NCBI GenBank assembly: GCA_035644935.1
Contig: DASQNO010000116.1
Span: 1-42,690, forward strand
Origin: CADCVW01 sp035644935
GTDB lineage: Bacteria > Pseudomonadota > Alphaproteobacteria > Sphingomonadales > Sphingomonadaceae
DNA length: 42,690 nt
Reading direction: 5' to 3'
Shown: piece after piece, positions 38,502 through 42,690 of the stretch
Layout of the letters: the number at the start of each line of letters is the position of its first letter
How positions within the stretch are numbered: position 1 is the first letter of the stretch
Program-made: the position numbers and the translations under genes
Notes under the pieces: model-generated
What the model saw: the letters and a program-made list of their open reading frames with translations, nothing else
What the model was told of the DNA's origin: nothing
Database searches by the model: none

Positions 38502-40884
38502 CAACCGTGTGATCGTCCCCCGAGCCAGCCGGCGGCTGCGTCGCCAGATCGTCCGCTTCCGTCCACTCGATCGGAACGACCGGGGCAACCAGCGCCCGCA
38601 CGAGCACCTCGTCGACATGCGAAACTGGCACGATCTCCAACGCGCCCGTGATCGTTGCAGGAATATCGGCAAGGTCCTTCTGGTTCTCCGCCGGAATCAG
38701 CACCGTCTTAATGCCTCCCCGCAACGCGGCAAGCAGTTTCTCCTTCAACCCGCCGATGGGCAGCACCCGGCCACGAAGCGTCACCTCGCCGGTCATGGCG
38801 ACGTCCCGCCGTACCGCAATCCCCGTCAGCGTCGAGATGATTGCCGTGACCATTCCAATACCCGCCGAAGGGCCGTCCTTTGGCACCGCGCCCTCGGGCA
38901 GATGGATGTGGATGTCCTTGCGCGCAAACACGCTCGGCTTGACGCCGTACACAGGTGAGCGGGCCTTAACGAAGCTCAACGCCGCGTCCACAGACTCCTT
39001 CATGACGTCGCCGAGCTTGCCCGTGGTCCGGATCTGCCCCTTGCCCGGCGCGGTTACGGCCTCAATCGTCAGCAACTCGCCGCCGACCTCGGTCCAAGCC
39101 AGACCGGTCACCGCACCAACCTGATCCTCTTCCTCCCCAACGCCATGGCGATGCCGCTCGACCCCTGAGAACTCGGCGATGTTCTCGGCCGTCAGGACGA
39201 TCTTCTCGTCCTTTCTTTCAAGGATACGGCGAAGCGCCTTCCGCGCCACCTTGGCGATCTCGCGCTCCAGCGTCCGCACCCCGGCCTCGCGCGTATAATG
39301 CCGGATCAACGCGCGCAGTCCGTCGTCGGCATAGACGAGTTCGTCGCCTTTCAGCCCATGCGCTTCGATTTGCTTCGGGATGAGGTGGCGGCGCGCGATC
39401 TCCACCTTCTCGTCTTCCGTATATCCTTCGAGGCGGATGATCTCCATGCGGTCGAGCAGCGGCTGCGGCATGTCCATTGTGTTCGCAGTCGTGACGAACA
39501 TGATGTCGGACAGGTCGTAGTCGAGCTCCAGATAATGATCCTGAAACTTGGCGTTCTGCTCCGGGTCGAGAACCTCAAGCAGCGCCGACGCCGGGTCGCC
39601 CCGGAAATCCTGACCGAGTTTGTCGATTTCGTCGAGCAGGAACAGCGGGTTGCTCGCGCCCGCTTTCTTCAGGTTTGAAATGACCTTGCCCGGAAGCGAG
39701 CCGATATAGGTGCGGCGGTGACCGCGGATCTCGGCCTCGTCGCGCACCCCGCCCAGCGATTGCCGCACGAATTCGCGGCCCGTTGCGCGAGCGATGGATC
39801 GGCCGAGCGAGGTCTTGCCAACGCCCGGTGGCCCTACGAGGCAAAGGATCGGGCCCTTCAGGCGATTGGTCCGCGCCTGCACCGCCAGATACTCGATGAT
39901 GCGGTCCTTGACTTTCTCAAGCCCGTAATGGTCCTCGTCGAGCACGCGCTGCGCTTCCACGATGTCGCGCTTGAGCTTCGACTTCTTGCCCCACGGCAGC
40001 CCGAGCAGCACATCGAGATAGTTGCGCGCAACGGTGGCTTCCGCCGACATCGGCGCCATGCCTTTGAGCTTCTTGAGCTCGCCGGTGGCCTTGGCGCGCG
40101 CTTCCTTGCTGAGCTTGGTCTTGGCGATCTTCTGCGCGATTTCGGCGAGTACGTCCCCCTCCCCGTCGCCCTCGTTGCCGAGTTCGCGCTGGATCGCCTT
40201 GAGCTGCTCGTTCAGATAATATTCGCGCTGGGTCTTCTCCATCTGCCGCTTGACCCGGCTGCGGATCTTCTTCTCGACCTGCAGGACGCCCAGTTCGCCT
40301 TCCATGAAGGCGAAGAGCATCTCCAGCCGGCGCGCGGGGTTGAGCTCGACCAGCAGCGACTGCTTGTCCGAAACTTTGATCGCAAGGTTCGCGGCCACCG
40401 CGTCGGCCAACCGCGACGCGTCCTCGATCTGGCCCAGTTGCACCGCGGTTTCCGCGGGCAGCTTCTTGTTGTGCTTGGCGTAATTCTCGAACTGGTCGAC
40501 AACCGAGCGCATCAGACCGGGGATTTCGGCTTGGTCCGCTTCCAGGTCGGCGACATCGTCGACTTCGGCGCTCAGATAGCCGTTCGCATCGACCATCGAC
40601 AGCAGCGACGCGCGCCGCTGACCCTCGACAAGCACGCGCACCGTACTGTCCGGCAGCTTCAGCAACTGCATAACCGTCGCGATCACCCCAAGCTCGTAGA
40701 GCTGATCGCGATCGGGATCGTCCTCGGCCGGGTCCAGCTGCGCGACGAGGAAGATCTCCTTCGATCCCGTCATCGCCGCTTCCAAGGCCGCCACCGACTT
40801 GTCGCGCCCGACGAACAGCGGAACAATCATCTGCGGGAAAACAACGATGTCGCGAAGGGGCAGAACGGGAAAGGATTGGGTCAA
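38488..40884 (-). CDS. lon: Endopeptidase La (Lon protease)
   Basis: This ATP-dependent cytoplasmic protease degrades damaged and regulatory proteins. The 798-residue subunit has an N-terminal LAN domain (FPVLPLRDIVVFPQMIVPLF), Walker A GPPGVGKTS, Walker B LFLLDEIDKL, the catalytic Ser in PKDGPSAGIGMV and Lys in GGLKEKLLA. The only suitable start is a TTG at 40884 with GGAG about 8 nt upstream; an in-frame stop precedes it and no ATG fits. A heat-shock-like promoter lies just upstream. Neighbours are clpX and hupB, the usual arrangement. Confidence 0.97.
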   Translation of the reverse strand: MTQSFPVLPLRDIVVFPQMIVPLFVGRDKSVAALEAAMTGSKEIFLVAQLDPAEDDPDRDQLYELGVIATVMQLLKLPDSTVRVLVEGQRRASLLSMVDANGYLSAEVDDVADLEADQAEIPGLMRSVVDQFENYAKHNKKLPAETAVQLGQIEDASRLADAVAANLAIKVSDKQSLLVELNPARRLEMLFAFMEGELGVLQVEKKIRSRVKRQMEKTQREYYLNEQLKAIQRELGNEGDGEGDVLAEIAQKIAKTKLSKEARAKATGELKKLKGMAPMSAEATVARNYLDVLLGLPWGKKSKLKRDIVEAQRVLDEDHYGLEKVKDRIIEYLAVQARTNRLKGPILCLVGPPGVGKTSLGRSIARATGREFVRQSLGGVRDEAEIRGHRRTYIGSLPGKVISNLKKAGASNPLFLLDEIDKLGQDFRGDPASALLEVLDPEQNAKFQDHYLELDYDLSDIMFVTTANTMDMPQPLLDRMEIIRLEGYTEDEKVEIARRHLIPKQIEAHGLKGDELVYADDGLRALIRHYTREAGVRTLEREIAKVARKALRRILERKDEKIVLTAENIAEFSGVERHRHGVGEEEDQVGAVTGLAWTEVGGELLTIEAVTAPGKGQIRTTGKLGDVMKESVDAALSFVKARSPVYGVKPSVFARKDIHIHLPEGAVPKDGPSAGIGMVTAIISTLTGIAVRRDVAMTGEVTLRGRVLPIGGLKEKLLAALRGGIKTVLIPAENQKDLADIPATITGALEIVPVSHVDEVLVRALVAPVVPIEWTEADDLATQPPAGSGDDHTVAVRH

Positions 40885-40922
40885 CTGAAGGCTCCGAACG
40901 CCAAAGAACGGCTTGTTTCAAC

Positions 40923-40950
40923 TATATGGGTTCGGGTGGCCACCGCACAA
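40923..40950 (-). promoter_or_regulatory. Possible RpoH (heat-shock) promoter of lon
   Basis: On the minus strand CCCATATA (40930-40923) fits 8 of 9 positions of the sigma-32 -10 consensus, and TTG (40950-40948) lies 17 nt upstream as a partial -35. The start codon of lon is about 40 nt downstream. Lon is a classic RpoH target, which supports the reading. Confidence 0.45.
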
Positions 40951-40959
40951 TGCGCCCGC

Positions 40960-41478
40960 CTATTCGAGGCTCGCGAGAAGCGCCACGCCGGCCGTGGCGT
41001 TCTGCAGACCGTGAACCAGGGTGGCCATTCCCACCCCCAGCCAGAAGCCTCCGCCCCGCCACGTCAGGAAGACGATCGACAGCACCAGGAACGGCCACCA
41101 GACCACCAGCCCCCACATCGGACTGGCCAGGCTGTGCGCCGCGCCCCAGAGGATCGCACTGGCGAACACCGCGTGCGCCGGCCGGAGCCAGCGAACCAGG
41201 ACCAGCAAAACGCCCCCCATGATGATCGACTCGAGCAACGGTCCGACGAACACCAGTATGGCGAACAGCAGCAGCGAATTCGCCTTGATGTCGGGACCGG
41301 GGTCGCCTGGAAATACGACCGAACCGATCGCCTGGGCCAGCAATGACAAGGCAAGGCTAGGCAGCAAAACCAGAAGCCAAGCCTTGCCCGCATAAGCGAA
41401 CTTGCTGCCATCCGCCCGAAAGAGGAAGTCGGGGAGCCGCCCAAGAAGCGGCCCGCGCACGCCGACCGCCTCCATCAC
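40960..41478 (-). CDS. CPBP-family (Abi/CAAX-protease-like) membrane protein
   Basis: This 172-residue membrane protein has about five helices. The CPBP motifs are present in altered form: Glu83 in LLESIIMGG, where the usual EExxxR lacks its second Glu and the Arg; His115 in WGAAHS; and His156/Asn160 in HGLQN. It may be a membrane protease or an inactive relative. It sits between clpX and lon on the same strand, 24 bp after clpX, so it is probably part of the same transcript. The start is the GTG at 41478 or the ATG at 41475. Confidence 0.75.
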   Translation of the reverse strand: MMEAVGVRGPLLGRLPDFLFRADGSKFAYAGKAWLLVLLPSLALSLLAQAIGSVVFPGDPGPDIKANSLLLFAILVFVGPLLESIIMGGVLLVLVRWLRPAHAVFASAILWGAAHSLASPMWGLVVWWPFLVLSIVFLTWRGGGFWLGVGMATLVHGLQNATAGVALLASLE

Positions 41479-41502
41479 CGAGCACCAACCGATAGAACAG
41501 GC

Positions 41503-42690
41503 TTAGGCGGCGTCGCCGGTCGCCTTCTCGCGCTGCGCGTACACGCGCACCGGGTCCTTGCGGCCTTCCACGACGTCCTTGTCGATCATGACCTCGTCGA
41601 CACCATCCATCGCCGGCAGGTCGAACATCGTATCCAGCAAGATCGACTCGAGGATCGAACGGAGCCCGCGGGCACCCGTCTTCCGCTCGATCGCCTTCTT
41701 GGCGACCGAGATCAACGCGTCGTCGGTGAAGCTCAGCTTCACGTCCTCCATGTCGAACAGCTTGCCGTACTGCTTCACCAGCGCGTTCTTGGGCGTCGAC
41801 AGGATCTCCACCAGAGCCTTCTCGTCGAGGTCCTCCAGCGTCGCGATCACGGGCAGACGACCGATGAACTCGGGAATCAGACCGAACTTGAGCAGATCCT
41901 CGGGCTCGCACTGGCGCAGCGTCTCGCCGACGCGGCGCTCTTCGGGCGACGCGACATAGGCACCGAATCCGATCGACTTGCCCTGCAGCCGGTCGCCGAT
42001 GATCCGCTCTAGCCCCGAGAAAGCACCGCCGCATACGAACAGGATGTTCGACGTGTCGACCTGCAGGAATTCCTGCTGCGGATGCTTGCGCCCGCCCTGC
42101 GGCGGCACCGATGCGGTGGTGCCTTCCATCAGCTTGAGCAACGCCTGCTGGACGCCTTCGCCGGAAACGTCGCGCGTGATAGACGGATTGTCCGCCTTTC
42201 GGCTGATCTTGTCGATCTCGTCGATGTACACGATCCCGCGCTGCGCCCGCTCGACATTGTAGTCCGATGCCTGGAGCAGCTTGAGGATGATGTTCTCGAC
42301 ATCCTCGCCGACATAACCCGCCTCGGTCAGCGTCGTGGCGTCCGCCATCGTGAACGGCACGTCGAGAATGCGAGCCAGCGTTTGCGCCAGCAGCGTCTTC
42401 CCGCACCCGGTCGGTCCCACGAGCAGGATGTTGGACTTCGCGAGCTCGACGTCGCCGCCCTTGGCACCGTGGTTCAGTCGCTTGTAATGGTTATGCACGG
42501 CGACAGAGAGCACACGCTTGGCGTGCTTCTGGCCGATCACGTAATCGTTCAGGACGTCGCAGATTTCCTGCGGCGTCGGCACCCCGTCGCGCGTCTTCAC
42601 CAGCGCGGACTTGGTCTCCTCGCGGATGATATCGTTGCACAGCTCCACGCACTCGTCGCAGATGAACACGGTTGGGCCGGCGATAAGCTT
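41503..42690 (-). CDS. clpX: ATP-dependent Clp protease ATP-binding subunit ClpX (5' end outside the window)
   Basis: ClpX is an AAA+ unfoldase feeding the ClpP protease. The frame runs to the right edge (KLIAGPTVFICDECVELC), so about 25-30 N-terminal residues and the first two zinc-ligand Cys are missing. Visible are the second Cys pair (CDECVELC), Walker A GPTGCGKT, Walker B IVYIDEIDKI, pore loop GYVGEDVE, the IGF loop (KSIGFGAYV) that docks ClpP, and sensor 2 (GARGLRSI). clpP is expected just beyond the window. Confidence 0.97.
   Translation of the reverse strand, partial: KLIAGPTVFICDECVELCNDIIREETKSALVKTRDGVPTPQEICDVLNDYVIGQKHAKRVLSVAVHNHYKRLNHGAKGGDVELAKSNILLVGPTGCGKTLLAQTLARILDVPFTMADATTLTEAGYVGEDVENIILKLLQASDYNVERAQRGIVYIDEIDKISRKADNPSITRDVSGEGVQQALLKLMEGTTASVPPQGGRKHPQQEFLQVDTSNILFVCGGAFSGLERIIGDRLQGKSIGFGAYVASPEERRVGETLRQCEPEDLLKFGLIPEFIGRLPVIATLEDLDEKALVEILSTPKNALVKQYGKLFDMEDVKLSFTDDALISVAKKAIERKTGARGLRSILESILLDTMFDLPAMDGVDEVMIDKDVVEGRKDPVRVYAQREKATGDAA

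Overview
The window looks like chromosome from a high-GC alphaproteobacterium of the order Sphingomonadales, most likely Sphingomonas or a close relative. The basis is protein character (exosortase A locus, DUF3775, DUF3072, Lon/HU/ClpX neighbourhood), strong GC bias at third codon positions, two GGAAC-N16-CGTT promoters of the alphaproteobacterial EcfG type, and families of palindromic intergenic repeats. Genus is inference; no 16S is present.

Layout. 1-355: intergenic, filled by palindromic repeat elements. 356-5432: housekeeping (rmuC, a Cys-rich copper-storage-like protein, def, recR, and the divergent fmt-truA pair). 5369-23649: a complete exosortase A (XrtA/EpsH) exopolysaccharide locus in three transcription units. 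The first is a tight ten-gene operon read leftward from 17734 to 5369: export lipoprotein, chain-length regulator, tyrosine autokinase, outer-membrane beta-barrel, AAA-type ATPase, polysaccharide deacetylase, FemAB-like protein, glycosyltransferase, exosortase A with a fused EpsI domain, amidotransferase. The second is a leftward pair (AMP-forming acyl ligase and PLP decarboxylase). The third is a rightward set starting only 34 bp away (GNAT/FemAB-like protein, acyl carrier protein, two alpha/beta-hydrolase-like proteins). 23646-29612: trxB, tRNA-Met, a DUF3775 gene, a 2H phosphoesterase, kup, alanine dehydrogenase and a DUF3072 gene. 29727-34499: a leftward cytochrome c maturation operon, ccmC-D-E-F-G-H-I, without ccmA or ccmB. 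34611-37964: a DMT exporter, a leucine-dehydrogenase-type enzyme, tRNA-His, a HIT protein, a small acidic protein and a PRC-barrel-like protein. 37975-42690: tRNA-Val, hupB, lon, a CPBP-type membrane protein, and clpX cut by the window edge.

How parts work together. The ten-gene operon holds the export and sorting machinery of the EPS/PEP-CTERM system. The flanking ligase, carrier-protein, decarboxylase, hydrolase and acetyltransferase genes look like a small-molecule activation and transfer pathway that travels with exosortase A; to my knowledge its chemistry is unassigned. This module is the best candidate for an undescribed biochemical system here. One of its hydrolases has Cys at the nucleophile elbow and the other has Arg and no late His, and its acetyltransferase gene carries a 74-bp coding palindrome. 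No PEP-CTERM substrate, polymerase or flippase is visible in the window. Small genes behind EcfG promoters suggest a scattered general stress regulon.
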